Source: Cytobacillus praedii | GTDB lineage: Bacteria; Bacillota; Bacilli; Bacillales; Cytobacillaceae | Assembly (NCBI RefSeq): GCF_001439605.1 | Contig: NZ_LMBX01000001.1 | Location: 1-64,000 of the forward strand | DNA length: 64,000 nucleotides | Reading direction: 5' to 3' | In this document: one piece after another, positions 17,091 through 26,589 of the stretch | How the letters are laid out: every line of letters begins with the position of its first letter | How positions within the stretch are numbered: the first letter of the stretch is position 1 | Position numbers and translations under genes: made by a program | Notes under the pieces: model-generated | The model's database searches: none | Seen by the model: the letters and a program-made list of their open reading frames with translations, nothing else | What the model was told of the DNA's origin: nothing

Positions 17091-17753
17091 ATGAAAGTGG
17101 GTACAACTTTGACAATAATTAAAAGTATCATTGATTTCATCCTGCATATTGATGAACATCTAGTTGAAATCATCCAAAATTTTGGCAGTTGGTCATATGG
17201 AATCTTATTTTTAATCGTATTTGTGGAAACGGGAATTGTGATTTTCCCTTTCTTGCCAGGTGATTCTTTATTGTTTGCTAGTGGTGCTCTTGCAGCGATG
17301 GGGGCATTTAACATTATTTTACTTTTCATTATCTTTTTTGCCGCGGCGGTAATTGGGGATACTGTCAATTATCATATCGGCAGTAAAGTAGGGACTACCA
17401 TCTCACATGGCAGTTTAATGGGGAGATTGATTAACCAAGATAAAATGATGAGAGCCCAGGCTTTCTTTAATAAGCATGGAGGAAAAACAATTGTGATCGC
17501 CCGTTTTATGCCGTTTATTCGCACGTTCATTCCTTTTATTGCAGGGGCGAGTAAGATGAATTACCGGTATTTCTTGATTTATAATGTGGTTGGGGCTGCA
17601 TTATGGGTAGGAATTTGTACGATCTTAGGCTATTTCTTTGGCAATATTCCAATTGTCAAAGATAACTTTTCAACGGTTCTCTTAGCAATTATCTTTATTT
17701 CTGTGCTGCCACCCATTATCGGGGTGATTCGGGGAAAATTGAAAAAAGGATGA
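17091..17753 (+). CDS. DedA-family membrane protein
   Basis: 220-aa VTT/DedA-type protein implicated in membrane homeostasis and lipid-carrier flipping. It shows the family signatures ETGIVIFPFLPGDSLLF, the GDTVNYHIG stretch and the motif FNKHGGKTIVIARFMPFIRTF. The ATG at 17091 lacks a clear ribosome binding site; TTG 17109, preceded by AAAGTGGG, could be the true start and would shorten the protein by six residues. An att-like copy lies 43 bp downstream. Confidence 0.88.
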   Translation: MKVGTTLTIIKSIIDFILHIDEHLVEIIQNFGSWSYGILFLIVFVETGIVIFPFLPGDSLLFASGALAAMGAFNIILLFIIFFAAAVIGDTVNYHIGSKVGTTISHGSLMGRLINQDKMMRAQAFFNKHGGKTIVIARFMPFIRTFIPFIAGASKMNYRYFLIYNVVGAALWVGICTILGYFFGNIPIVKDNFSTVLLAIIFISVLPPIIGVIRGKLKKG

Positions 17754-17795
17754 AGGTTTCAAAGATGTGGTTTCTACACACTCCAAAATAGTCAC

Positions 17796-17816
17796 GGAGA
17801 ACCATCTCATAAGTAG
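17796..17816 (+). repeat. att-like site, copy 4
   Basis: GGAGAACCATCTCATAAGTAG matches 18 of 21 bases of the rlmH end (10482-10502), same orientation. It continues ATGAGGGGTTTTTT, like copies 2 and 8. Confidence 0.7.
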
Positions 17817-17949
17817 ATGAGGGGTTTTTTAGCAGAATGAATGACGTGTCAAAAGCCATCCCAATACTATCAAATGTAACTGCATTCATTTGGGAAGTGA
17901 TAGGTGGTCATTCCAGCAAGAGTCGGCTAATAAAGACTAAAAGGATCTA

Positions 17950-18273
17950 TCAGGAAATGGTAGGTCCTTTTAATAATACTGATCCAAATCGATTAATCTC
18001 TTCAAGAATCGTTGATAATTCCATTCCTCTTTCGGTTAGGGAATATTCTACTTGTACAGGAAGAGAAGGAATGACATCCCGTTTGATTAATCCACTTTTC
18101 TCTAATTCTCTTAAATGCTGACTTAACACTTTTTTACTGACTCCATCAAGGTTCCTTTGTAGCTGGCCAAATCGTTTCTTACTAAATTTGAGATGCCAGA
18201 TGATTAGTACCTTCCATTTTCCGCTAATTAAATCGACGACATAATCAACTGGACAAATATTTGTATTTTCCAT
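17950..18273 (-). CDS. HxlR-family transcriptional regulator
   Basis: 107-aa winged-helix regulator with the family pattern: CPVDYVVDLISGKWKVLIIW near the N-terminus, the recognition-helix region FGQLQRNLDGVSKKVLSQHLREL and the wing VQVEYSLTERG. The Cys at position 7 is where redox-sensing HxlR proteins carry their reactive thiol. GGAGG lies before the ATG. It sits directly downstream of a quinone-reductase gene on the same strand, so it likely responds to quinones or electrophiles and controls that gene. Confidence 0.9.
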   Translation of the reverse strand: MENTNICPVDYVVDLISGKWKVLIIWHLKFSKKRFGQLQRNLDGVSKKVLSQHLRELEKSGLIKRDVIPSLPVQVEYSLTERGMELSTILEEINRFGSVLLKGPTIS

Positions 18274-18303
18274 ATAGCCTCCAAGTGTAAGGGTGAAGAA
18301 ATA

Positions 18304-18337
18304 ATACCATATTTTAATAAAGATTACATTATGGTAT
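18304..18337 (-). promoter_or_regulatory. Inverted repeat, probable HxlR operator
   Basis: ATACCATA (18304-18311) and TATGGTAT (18330-18337) form a perfect spaced palindrome in the 71-bp gap just upstream of the hxlR-like gene. Confidence 0.55.
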
Positions 18338-18344
18338 AAACCAT

Positions 18345-19049
18345 TTACTTTTGAAATTGTTGAACTAGTTGACCATTCTCATAATGGGAAAGCGGGTGAA
18401 AGGGAATAGCTGGTTCTTCAAAAAGATGCAAAAGTCTATTTTTATATAGTTCAAAATAATTGTTTCTAACTTCCAGGGGAGCTGCCGAAGGGAAGATAAA
18501 AGGTTCTAATACTTCTATTCCGCTAAAATACAGCTTTTCATGCTGAATATTAAACAATCTTTCCTCTAATTTCCCCTTTAATCCATATTCTCCATAATGG
18601 TTTAAGCTGGAAGCTCCATGAGTCACAGAGAGCATCGCCTTTTTCCCTTTTAACTTTCCCTTGTCATAAGTACCGGGGCCATAGGCATATCCCAAAGCGA
18701 ACACTCGATCAAACCAGCCTTTTAAGATAGCTGGTGTCTCTGTCCACCAAATTGGAAATTGAAAAAGGATGAAGTCAGTCCAATCCAATTTTTCCTGTTC
18801 AAAAAGAATATCTTGTGAAAAAGACTTATTTTTAGAAGCATTCATTTGTTCCAATAAATAATTTAATTGGTTGGGATTTTTCCTTTCACTAAAATCATTT
18901 CCATCAGCTACTGCCTTGAAATTCATTTCGTATAAATCTGAAATCCGTACGATATGTCCTTGAGATTCCAATTGATAGCGGGAAAAATCCCTTAAGCTCC
19001 CATTTAAGGATGTGGGCTCAGGGTGTGCATATACAATTAAAATATTCAT
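18345..19049 (-). CDS. Flavodoxin-fold NAD(P)H:quinone oxidoreductase
   Basis: 234-aa NQO1/MdaB-like flavoenzyme that reduces quinones by two electrons. The N-terminal flavodoxin strand and FMN/FAD loop is ILIVYAHPEPTSLNGSL. The core motif is DFILFQFPIWWTETPAILKGWFDRVF, followed by the glycine-rich GPGTYDKGKLKGKKAMLSVT stretch. AGGAGG precedes the ATG. It is co-oriented with the HxlR-type regulator. Confidence 0.9.
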   Translation of the reverse strand: MNILIVYAHPEPTSLNGSLRDFSRYQLESQGHIVRISDLYEMNFKAVADGNDFSERKNPNQLNYLLEQMNASKNKSFSQDILFEQEKLDWTDFILFQFPIWWTETPAILKGWFDRVFALGYAYGPGTYDKGKLKGKKAMLSVTHGASSLNHYGEYGLKGKLEERLFNIQHEKLYFSGIEVLEPFIFPSAAPLEVRNNYFELYKNRLLHLFEEPAIPFHPLSHYENGQLVQQFQK

Positions 19050-19255
19050 TTAAAATCCTCCTAGTGATTTATAAATTAACAGTAAATGAATCTACACTTC
19101 CTTTCAATTAGGCACTTTTAGGTAGTTGGGTTACATTTTTGTAACCTCTTTATTGAATTGTTATGTAATAAATGGACTGTGACAGTTTAGCAGAAATATA
19201 ATGAAGAGGGAGAAATTAAACCGTGTCTGATGATATTAAATGTAGGGGGGATAAA

Positions 19256-19996
19256 ATGAATAGGAACGAATTTCTAAAGATGATTGAACAGTCAGATATT
19301 GCAAACCATAAAGAGTATTTGCGTCAAGTTTTGAGGCCAGCAATCGATATACTTAAGGATAAAGATGCAGAACCACAATTGGGATGTAGCCGTTTTGGAG
19401 GAGCACCTGATTTACCAGTTGGCAGCGAATGGCCTACATATGGGATGAGGCCATATCGCTTTCTTGGCCAAATCAATTTTGCAGAAATCACACCAATTGA
19501 TGCGAGTCTGCCTTCGAAAGGAATTCTGAGTCTATTTGCAGCAAATGACAATTCTGATGAAGACGATTATCTGGAGGCGTTTGAAGACGGATATATTCAT
19601 GGGATATATATTCCTGAATCTGTGAATCTAGAGACTATAAGCCCGCCAAATTCAGATGTTGGCAAGGCGGCAGCGATTAAGTTTTCCACAACTATCGATA
19701 TTCCTTACGACGAATATCAGATGAAGGACTGGCCATTCAGGGAAGACCAGAACGGACTATACACTGAAATACGTGATTCTCTACATAAAAGTTCAGACTA
19801 TCTTTTTGGTTATCCCTCTCATTATACCCTAGCATATGATCCCACGCCGGGAGCAGAGTGGATCTCACTGTTAACGATTGATTCGGATGATGATCTTGAA
19901 TGGTGTTGGCATGACGGCGATAAATTAATGATATTTATTGAAAAGGAACGTCTGAAGAATTTGGATTTTACTAGACTAAAGTCCGATGCAGGTTAA
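19256..19996 (+). CDS. YwqG-family (DUF1963) protein
   Basis: 246-aa cytoplasmic protein of the YwqG/DUF1963 family. Recognisable parts are GCSRFGGAPDLPVGSEWP and RFLGQINFAEI near the N-terminus and the acidic C-terminal stretch LTIDSDDDLEWCWHDGDKLMIFI. Function is unknown; family members occur near polymorphic toxins and in stress loci. ATG 19256 is chosen because GGGGGG lies 6 nt upstream; the upstream GTG 19223 is less well placed. Confidence 0.85.
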   Translation: MNRNEFLKMIEQSDIANHKEYLRQVLRPAIDILKDKDAEPQLGCSRFGGAPDLPVGSEWPTYGMRPYRFLGQINFAEITPIDASLPSKGILSLFAANDNSDEDDYLEAFEDGYIHGIYIPESVNLETISPPNSDVGKAAAIKFSTTIDIPYDEYQMKDWPFREDQNGLYTEIRDSLHKSSDYLFGYPSHYTLAYDPTPGAEWISLLTIDSDDDLEWCWHDGDKLMIFIEKERLKNLDFTRLKSDAG

Positions 19997-20041
19997 AGAG
20001 TAATTTATCATATACAAGAAGAAGCATTTTTGCGAAAAAGT

Positions 20042-20080
20042 AACAGCACCTTCTAATTGGATGGAGAGGTGCTGTTTTGT
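20042..20080 (+). terminator. Terminator of the DUF1963 gene
   Basis: AACAGCACCT (20042-20051) / AGGTGCTGTT (20067-20076) followed by TTGTTATTT. Confidence 0.8.
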
Positions 20081-20147
20081 TATTTGAATGACTAGGTAAT
20101 CATTTGCTTTATGAATTGTTGTATTTGTCTTTACGCTTTTGATTACT

Positions 20148-20612
20148 CTAATATTCTCCTTTGATTACAAAAAACGATCCTCGAATGGTTCCAGCTAGTT
20201 TAGACTTCTGCCGGGCAAATTTAAACTTTCCTTCTAACTCCTCTGGTACCTCCATCCCCTCTGAAAGCTTAAAGCCAACTGCCCGCTTCTTAGGGTTATC
20301 AACCATATACATGACGTTGACTCCAAGACCATCCTCAAAAAAGACGAAGGCCCATTTGATATTTTCTACTTGAAAACGTGACGTTTCTAAAGGTTTAGCC
20401 GCAAACTCAATATCACGTTCTTCTTTCAAAATGTGGGTCACATAATCAAGGGTGTCCTGACTCTCACTAGCTGGAACAACCGAAAATTCATGCTTGTATT
20501 TGTTCATAAAGTAACGAGCTTCATTCGCACGTAAACCAGCTAGAGCCTCTGCCGCTGGTGAAGACTCTAAACCAACCGTGGACACATTTTTAAAATCAAC
20601 GATATAGGACAT
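20148..20612 (-). CDS. Conserved hypothetical protein
   Basis: 154-aa soluble protein that I do not recognise. It is 21 nt downstream of an effector-binding-domain gene on the same strand, so the two are almost certainly one operon, divergent from a WYL-type regulator. Its alternating strand and helix pattern would fit another small-ligand-binding domain, but that is inference only. Confidence 0.75.
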   Translation of the reverse strand: MSYIVDFKNVSTVGLESSPAAEALAGLRANEARYFMNKYKHEFSVVPASESQDTLDYVTHILKEERDIEFAAKPLETSRFQVENIKWAFVFFEDGLGVNVMYMVDNPKKRAVGFKLSEGMEVPEELEGKFKFARQKSKLAGTIRGSFFVIKGEY

Positions 20613-20633
20613 TTTTATTGCTCCTTCATCTCT

Positions 20634-21113
20634 TTATTTCCTAACAACTGGAATCCACATTTCACCATACAGTAAGCCGTTTTGCTGCCCCATCTCAACC
20701 GCTGCATTGGGCCCTCCGACATAAGCGACATTTTTTGCTTCTGGCAAAACTTGACCAAAGGCCATGCCAGTAAGTATATTACTCAACTCCTCAGATGTCT
20801 TAGCTTCCCCTTTAACAACGAGGTATTCTCCTTTAGGGAATTGAATCACTCTTGAAGCTTCTGGCAGTGACTCTTCTGTCATGACGCCAGCATAATGCAT
20901 CATCTTGTTATTCACCGCTTCGTTCACGACAAACATGTAATCATTAGTAGCGATGGATTTTAATTTTTCAAGCCTTCCGTCCTCTTTAACGGCCTGCCAA
21001 AAGTCTGCCTTTTCCTTGTTAATGCCAGCATAGTCTGTATAATCGCTCTTAAGTTCAGTCCCAATACCTAAAACAGTAAAGCTTTCCTTCTCTTCTAAAT
21101 TATAATTTGTCAT
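20634..21113 (-). CDS. GyrI-like/AraC-type effector-binding domain protein (YobU-like)
   Basis: 159-aa stand-alone effector-binding domain. It shows the fold pattern: an N-terminal strand (EKESFTVLGIGTEL), a long helix with FWQAVKEDGRLEKL, and the C-terminal GLLYGEMWIPV strand where the ligand-gating Glu and Trp of GyrI-like domains lie. AAAGGAAGGG precedes the ATG. It is divergent from the WYL regulator at 21223, the same arrangement as yobU and yobV in B. subtilis. Confidence 0.8.
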   Translation of the reverse strand: MTNYNLEEKESFTVLGIGTELKSDYTDYAGINKEKADFWQAVKEDGRLEKLKSIATNDYMFVVNEAVNNKMMHYAGVMTEESLPEASRVIQFPKGEYLVVKGEAKTSEELSNILTGMAFGQVLPEAKNVAYVGGPNAAVEMGQQNGLLYGEMWIPVVRK

Positions 21114-21222
21114 AATTAATCCCTTCCTTTTTTTAAATTGATCAAATGATTTGTCTTTTCACTTGATGAGTTTATAATAACGTTAAATCATGTCAAAAAA
21201 TGATACTGTTTAGGAGGACCCG

Positions 21223-22185
21223 ATGAAAAAAGTTGAACGGATTAATATCATCATGCGCTATATCAACAACCGATCTCACTTTACAATTTCTGAAATCATG
21301 CGAGAGTTTAGCATCTCACGTTCGACAGCGATTAGAGATATTAGGGAAATTGAAGCCATGGGGATGCCGCTTGTTGCTGAAGTTGGACGGGATGGGGGGT
21401 ATTTTGTCATGAACAACTCTGTCCTGCCTACAGTTCGCTTTACTGATAATGAGATCAAAGCTCTTTTTATTGCCTTTATGGCTACAAGAAATCTGCAGCT
21501 CCCTTATCTAAAGAGCCGTCAGTCTTTAGCTGAAAAATTACTCGGCCTTATCTCAGAAGCTCAGCAGGAAGATATTGTTCTTTTAAATCAAATTTTGCTA
21601 TTTGAAGGGACCAACCCGAATAATCCCGACCTGCTTGATCTTTCAGACCTCCCTCATCCGATGTTGGAAAAACTAATTCAAACGCTTCTGTTAGATAGCT
21701 ATCTATTGATTACTATTACTGAAGAGAAAGCAATAAAATCTTATTCCATTTATCTTCTTCACCTTTACCGTGAAAAAAGCCTTTGGCTGATTGAAGGCTT
21801 CGACTTAAAGGATGAAAAGAGGAGAATTTTTACTGTAGATAATCTTATTGATGTTAAACCATACCCGACGAAAAAAAGAATAAGCAAAAAAAAGATGTTA
21901 GAAAAACTAAGTAAGCAGGAAGAAGTAATTAACCTTGTCCTTGAACTTGGTCCAAAGGCAATTGCCCAGTTTAAAAAATACCATCCTTTAAAAGTTTCAA
22001 TTTCCTATACGAATCCTTACCAAACTACAGCTATTTTAAAAACTTTTATCAATGTTAATCATTCTGAAGAGCTGACCGAAATAACGAATTGGCTGCTTTT
22101 CCTCGGTGGAGATATCAAGGTTAGGGAAATGCCGGAGGAAATCTTAGAAGTTTTACAAGGGAGATTATTCCTATACTGCCCATAA
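21223..22185 (+). CDS. HTH_11/WYL-type transcriptional regulator (YobV-like)
   Basis: 320-aa regulator. A DeoR-like HTH_11 domain (about 1-60, with HFTISEIMREFSISRSTAIRDIREIEAMG) is followed by a WYL-type ligand-sensing region (about 145-235) and a C-terminal WCX-like domain. TAGGAGG lies before the ATG. It is divergent from the effector-binding pair, which it probably represses or activates through the 109-bp shared promoter region. Confidence 0.85.
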   Translation: MKKVERINIIMRYINNRSHFTISEIMREFSISRSTAIRDIREIEAMGMPLVAEVGRDGGYFVMNNSVLPTVRFTDNEIKALFIAFMATRNLQLPYLKSRQSLAEKLLGLISEAQQEDIVLLNQILLFEGTNPNNPDLLDLSDLPHPMLEKLIQTLLLDSYLLITITEEKAIKSYSIYLLHLYREKSLWLIEGFDLKDEKRRIFTVDNLIDVKPYPTKKRISKKKMLEKLSKQEEVINLVLELGPKAIAQFKKYHPLKVSISYTNPYQTTAILKTFINVNHSEELTEITNWLLFLGGDIKVREMPEEILEVLQGRLFLYCP

Positions 22186-22435
22186 GCAGTGCCAGTTAAA
22201 ACCTCTACAAATTATGAGTTTGATTCCTTACCAGTCCTCCAAAGATAATCTTTATTTATTTATCAGATTATTCTAAAATAACGGTATAATGTTGGTCAAA
22301 GTCTATTCATTTCTTTTTATTAAGAGTAAGAGCAATGGCCCTACCTTACGAGTATTACCCAATGAATAGATTGAACTGTATAAATGCATAAATTGTTCAA
22401 ACTCTTACATATCAAATGACCAAGGAGTGATTGCT

Positions 22436-23218
22436 TTGGAATTAAATGATGTTATATTTGGACACAGGTCCATACGAGAATATGAAGATCGGGAAGTAAG
22501 TCAAGAGCTGCTGGAGCAAATATTAGATGCAGGCATTCGAGCCTCATCAAGCGGCAATATGCAAACCTATTCCATTATCGTTACAAAAGATAAAGAGCTA
22601 AAGCAAAAATTATACACTGCACATATGGAACAATCGATGGTCGTAGATGCACCGATCCTATTAACCTTTTGTGCTGATTTTAATAGAATGAGAAAATGGC
22701 TTATGCTTAATGACGCACCTGTCCATTTTGATAATTACATGAGCTTTATGATAGGGGCGATTGATGCGTCTCTGGCAGCGCAGAACTGTGCTTTAGCAGC
22801 AGAGAATGCCGGGCTAGGGATTTGTTATATGGGCTCGACGCTTGCCAATTGTGATCAAATTGGTAAACTGTTAAACTTGCCGCCTAATGTCGTACCGGTT
22901 ATAGGTTATTCATTAGGCTATCCTGCGGAAAATCCTGCCCCGCGTGATCGGTTGCCAAGACATGGGATTGTTCACTATGACCAGTATCGTGATTATTCAG
23001 ATGAGGAAATTTTAGAAATCTACAAAGATAGAAATGAAAAGGGATGGAAACGCTATATGGACATGCCAAGGCTAAAGGAAATGACAGAACGACTGGGATT
23101 AAAGAATCTGGCCCAAGTTTATACCATAGCCAAATATACGAAGGAATCTCATATCGAATTTTCACAGACAGTGCTGAAATACTTGGAGAAGCAAAACTTT
23201 ATGAACAATGATGATTGA
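22436..23218 (+). CDS. NfsA/FRP-type NADPH nitroreductase-family oxidoreductase
   Basis: 260-aa flavin reductase of the nitroreductase superfamily. The FMN-binding N-terminal motif is HRSIREYEDREV, then ASSSGNMQTYSI, the dimer-core AAENAGLGICYMGSTLA and VIGYSLGYPAENPAPRDRLPRHGIVH. I choose TTG 22436, 8 nt after AAGGAG, instead of GTG 22427, which overlaps that site. Physiological substrate unknown. Confidence 0.88.
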   Translation: MELNDVIFGHRSIREYEDREVSQELLEQILDAGIRASSSGNMQTYSIIVTKDKELKQKLYTAHMEQSMVVDAPILLTFCADFNRMRKWLMLNDAPVHFDNYMSFMIGAIDASLAAQNCALAAENAGLGICYMGSTLANCDQIGKLLNLPPNVVPVIGYSLGYPAENPAPRDRLPRHGIVHYDQYRDYSDEEILEIYKDRNEKGWKRYMDMPRLKEMTERLGLKNLAQVYTIAKYTKESHIEFSQTVLKYLEKQNFMNNDD

Positions 23219-23283
23219 TCGTTTTAAGTAAAACAATTGAGAGAATCTTAATCTAGGAGATTTCCCTTATATGTTGCTGTAAA

Positions 23284-23326
23284 AAAGATAAGATTTATCT
23301 AAATCAGATAAATCTTATCTTTTATT
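23284..23326 (+). terminator. Terminator between nitroreductase and LysR genes
   Basis: A 17-bp perfect stem (23284-23300 with 23306-23322) followed by TATTTT. It is related in sequence to the hairpin at 45630. Confidence 0.85.
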
Positions 23327-23357
23327 TTGTTTTCATATAGAGAGGGGCAGGAGGATA

Positions 23358-24269
23358 TCAATGAAATTCATGCTTTTTATTGAGTCTAGTGGCTAGAACT
23401 TTAAAGTATTCTTTTACAAACTCCCTGAATTGGTGTGCGGTCTCGGACAGATATCTGTTTTTTGACCAGGCAAGCCCAATTGTCCGAAGGCAATTCGGCT
23501 CTGTAATACGAAGGCTATGCGGAAACTTGTCCAACTGATGAAGCAATGTGATTTCCGGGACAAAAGCAATGCCTAATCCTTGTTTTACTAAATCCCCTAT
23601 CACGGTTGAATCATCTCCTTCAAAGGCAATATGAGGTTCAAAGCCAGCTTCTTGGCAAAACTGGTCTGTTAAATTCCGGAAACCGTAGCCGGTATGCATG
23701 TTGATGAATGTTTCATTTTTTGCTTCAGCCAATTTGATTGTGTCCCGGCTTGAAAAAGGATGGCCAGGGGGAACAATAAGGTGAATTTCCTCGGTTATCA
23801 GCGGTTCCCAAATGATATGCGGGTCTTCAATAAGTACGGAAGAAATGCAATAATCTATTTTTCCTTCAATCAGCTGATCTTTCATGGAAGAAGTAGATTG
23901 AAGGAATTGCTGGAATTTTACACTTGGATTCTTGGTTAGGAATGATTGGAGGAGATCTGGGAGAACTCGCGGGATGGTAACGGCAAGCGTAATTTTATTT
24001 TCTTGCTGTTTGGATAATGCTAGGATTTCCTTTCTCCCTTCATCCAGCTCCAGAAAAACCCGGTCTACCCGCTTTAAAAACACTTTGCCAAACTCATTTA
24101 ATTTGATTTTTCGATGTTCTCTGTTGAATAATGGCGCACCCAAATCTTCTTCTAGTCTGGATATTGTTTTGCTGAGAGAGGGCTGGGCAATCTGAAGCTT
24201 TTGGGCCGCTTTCGTCATATGCTCAAGCCTAGCAACGGTCCGAAAATAATGAAGCTGTAAAAGTTCCAT
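23358..24269 (-). CDS. LysR-family transcriptional regulator
   Basis: 303-aa LysR regulator. The N-terminal HTH (about 1-60) includes LHYFRTVARLEHMTKAAQKLQIAQPSLS-like spacing of the class, followed by a type 2 periplasmic-binding effector domain (about 90-295) with VPPGHPF and GLGIAFVPE motifs. GGGAGGGA precedes the ATG. It is divergent from the YhgE/Pip gene at 24391 and probably controls it from the shared region, which contains the palindrome TTATGCATAA. Confidence 0.93.
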   Translation of the reverse strand: MELLQLHYFRTVARLEHMTKAAQKLQIAQPSLSKTISRLEEDLGAPLFNREHRKIKLNEFGKVFLKRVDRVFLELDEGRKEILALSKQQENKITLAVTIPRVLPDLLQSFLTKNPSVKFQQFLQSTSSMKDQLIEGKIDYCISSVLIEDPHIIWEPLITEEIHLIVPPGHPFSSRDTIKLAEAKNETFINMHTGYGFRNLTDQFCQEAGFEPHIAFEGDDSTVIGDLVKQGLGIAFVPEITLLHQLDKFPHSLRITEPNCLRTIGLAWSKNRYLSETAHQFREFVKEYFKVLATRLNKKHEFH

Positions 24270-24390
24270 GTAACTATCCCTCCCTTATATAGACTAAAAG
24301 CTATTTATTTATAATGAATTATATATTATACATTATGCATAAAAGTAATTACTATAAGTAAAGTGTAAAAATAATAAAGGAAGTGATTGC

Positions 24391-26394
24391 TTGAAAGGAT
24401 TACAGCTGATTAAGCGAGATTTAATGGCGATGTGGAAACATCCTCATGGTCGAATAGCTTTAATTTTCCTTATAATTGTCCCATTAATCTATGCTGGTTT
24501 CTTTTTAGCTGGATATTGGAATCCATATGGTAAGTTAGATAATCTGCCCGTAGCGGTTGTTAACCAAGATAAAGGATCTATGATGGATGGCGAACGAATC
24601 GAGGCGGGGAAAGAGTTTGTCAAGGAATTAAAGGGAAATCAGGAACTGGACTTCCATTTTATTTCGGAGGAAAAAGCCGACAAGGGATTAAAAAATGGAG
24701 ATTATTATATGGTCCTTACCATCCCAAAGGATTTTTCCAAAAACATAAGTACACTAATGGATGATCAACCGATTCCTGCTAAACTTATTTCAAAGACGAA
24801 TCCGGGCGAGAATTTTGTCGCATCCCAAATCAGTTCAACTGCAGTTGAAAAAATAAACGAAAAGATTTCAAAAAGCATTACAAAGACTTATGCAGATGGT
24901 GTATTTACTAAATTCAGTGAGCTGGCAACAGGATTAGAGAATGCAGGGAATGGCTCTAATGAGGTTTATCAGGGCATTAATGATGCCAATCATGCAATGG
25001 CTAAGCTGGGTGATGGATATAGCGAGCTTAACCAAGGAATGAATCAATTAACAGCAGGCAGCAATAAGCTTCTACATGGGAAAGAAGCTCTCTCTTCGGG
25101 TGCAGCTAATTTGGAAAAAGGATCCCTTTCCTTATCTCAAGGTATGGGAAAACTATCTGCTGGACTTGATACAATTAAAACAGGCGGGGAGCAAGTGACT
25201 ATTGGGATAAAACAATGGTCTTCCGGCAATGAAAAGCTGCTTCAAGAGCAGACAAAGGCAAATGAGTCCGTGAAACTTCTTCAGGACCAAATGAATGCAT
25301 ATAGTAAGTCACATCCTGAAGCGGGAGAGGAACCAGAATTTCAAAAGCTTCAAGAGACTGCTAATGGCCTAGCTAAGGCGACTGAACAGCTTCAGGCAGG
25401 ACAAACTCAGCTTGCTCAGGGAGCACAGAAAGCAGCAGCTGGGCAGGAGAGTATCGAGTCAGGTCTCGGTGAATTTTCCGACAAGCTTGATGAAGCGGCA
25501 GCAGGAGCTAAAGATTTAGCAGCAGGAACAGTAACATTCAACGAGGGCTTTGAAGCATGGGACAATGGTTATACTTCGCTAAACAATGCAATAAATAAAG
25601 CAGCGAGTGGGACCAAGCCGCTTAAAGAAGGCACAGAAAAAATAAACGATGGACTGGAACAGTTATCTGATGGGGCACATACTCTTTCTTCTAAACTGAA
25701 AGATGCTGCAGATAAAACATCAGGCATCTCAAATAGTGATTCATTGACCGATATGTTTTCTGAACCAGTCGTTCTGGAACAGATAAGCCTTTCAAATGTA
25801 CCAAACTACGGTTCGGGCATTGCTCCTTACTTCTTATCACTTGCTTTCTATGTAGGCGGGATTATGGCATCAAATATCCTCCCTCTTGGAAGGAGGAAAG
25901 AGCGAATTGTAAACGGAACCCACCATTTAATCAATAAGTTGGGATTGGTATATACGATTGGAATTATTCAGGCGATTATCGTAGATAGTATTGTTCTAAG
26001 CGTGTTTAACCTGGAGGTGGCAAGCATTCCATTGTTTGTATTCTCAAGTATCGTTGTGTCGCTCACCTTTATGACCTTTATCTTAATGCTGGTTACTGTG
26101 TTTGGGATAGTAGGCAAGTTCTTGGCTGTAACTTTCCTTGTGTTCCAGCTGGCAACTTGCGGCGGTACATTCCCAATGGAACTCGGGACGCCTTTATTAA
26201 GCAAGATAGGACAATGGATGCCAATGGCTCATTCTCTCAAAAGCCTTCAAGAGGTAATTTCTTTAGGCAACTGGCATGAACTGCAGACCCAATTATTATT
26301 TTTGGTGCTTTATCTTGTTGCTGCAGGAATCATTGCCTGGGTGGCAAGTCATATGCAGCATCGTGAAACGCCGGTTCAACATGTACCTTCCTAA
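24391..26394 (+). CDS. YhgE/Pip-family membrane protein (ABC-2-type permease-like)
   Basis: 667-aa YhgE/Pip family protein. A first transmembrane helix (about 21-40) precedes VVNQDKG, typical of the family. A long extracytoplasmic section (about 150-460) is built from glycine-punctuated helical repeats (LSQGMGKLSAGLDTIKTGGEQ type). About six C-terminal helices (about 480-655) form the ABC-2-like membrane part. Relatives include the phage-infection protein Pip and EsaA of type VII secretion. The start is TTG 24391 after AAAGGAAGTG. No ATPase gene lies beside it. Confidence 0.88.
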   Translation: MKGLQLIKRDLMAMWKHPHGRIALIFLIIVPLIYAGFFLAGYWNPYGKLDNLPVAVVNQDKGSMMDGERIEAGKEFVKELKGNQELDFHFISEEKADKGLKNGDYYMVLTIPKDFSKNISTLMDDQPIPAKLISKTNPGENFVASQISSTAVEKINEKISKSITKTYADGVFTKFSELATGLENAGNGSNEVYQGINDANHAMAKLGDGYSELNQGMNQLTAGSNKLLHGKEALSSGAANLEKGSLSLSQGMGKLSAGLDTIKTGGEQVTIGIKQWSSGNEKLLQEQTKANESVKLLQDQMNAYSKSHPEAGEEPEFQKLQETANGLAKATEQLQAGQTQLAQGAQKAAAGQESIESGLGEFSDKLDEAAAGAKDLAAGTVTFNEGFEAWDNGYTSLNNAINKAASGTKPLKEGTEKINDGLEQLSDGAHTLSSKLKDAADKTSGISNSDSLTDMFSEPVVLEQISLSNVPNYGSGIAPYFLSLAFYVGGIMASNILPLGRRKERIVNGTHHLINKLGLVYTIGIIQAIIVDSIVLSVFNLEVASIPLFVFSSIVVSLTFMTFILMLVTVFGIVGKFLAVTFLVFQLATCGGTFPMELGTPLLSKIGQWMPMAHSLKSLQEVISLGNWHELQTQLLFLVLYLVAAGIIAWVASHMQHRETPVQHVPS

Positions 26395-26526
26395 TTTGCA
26401 TAACCGGGGAGGCATATGTTTTCCATCTTTATCATTTGTTATAACAGGCTTTGGTGATTCATAAATATCTCGCTTAGGCCAGAAGAATGACTTTAACATA
26501 AGTTAATAAAGTTTTGACATAAAAGG

Positions 26527-26558
26527 GAGCCAATGCGGTACAGCATTGGCTCTTTTTT
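26527..26558 (+). terminator. Terminator after the YhgE gene
   Basis: GAGCCAATGC (26527-26536) / GCATTGGCTC (26543-26552) followed by TTTTTT. Confidence 0.9.
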
Positions 26559-26589
26559 GTGTCACTCGATTAGTTATAGACTTGTAATT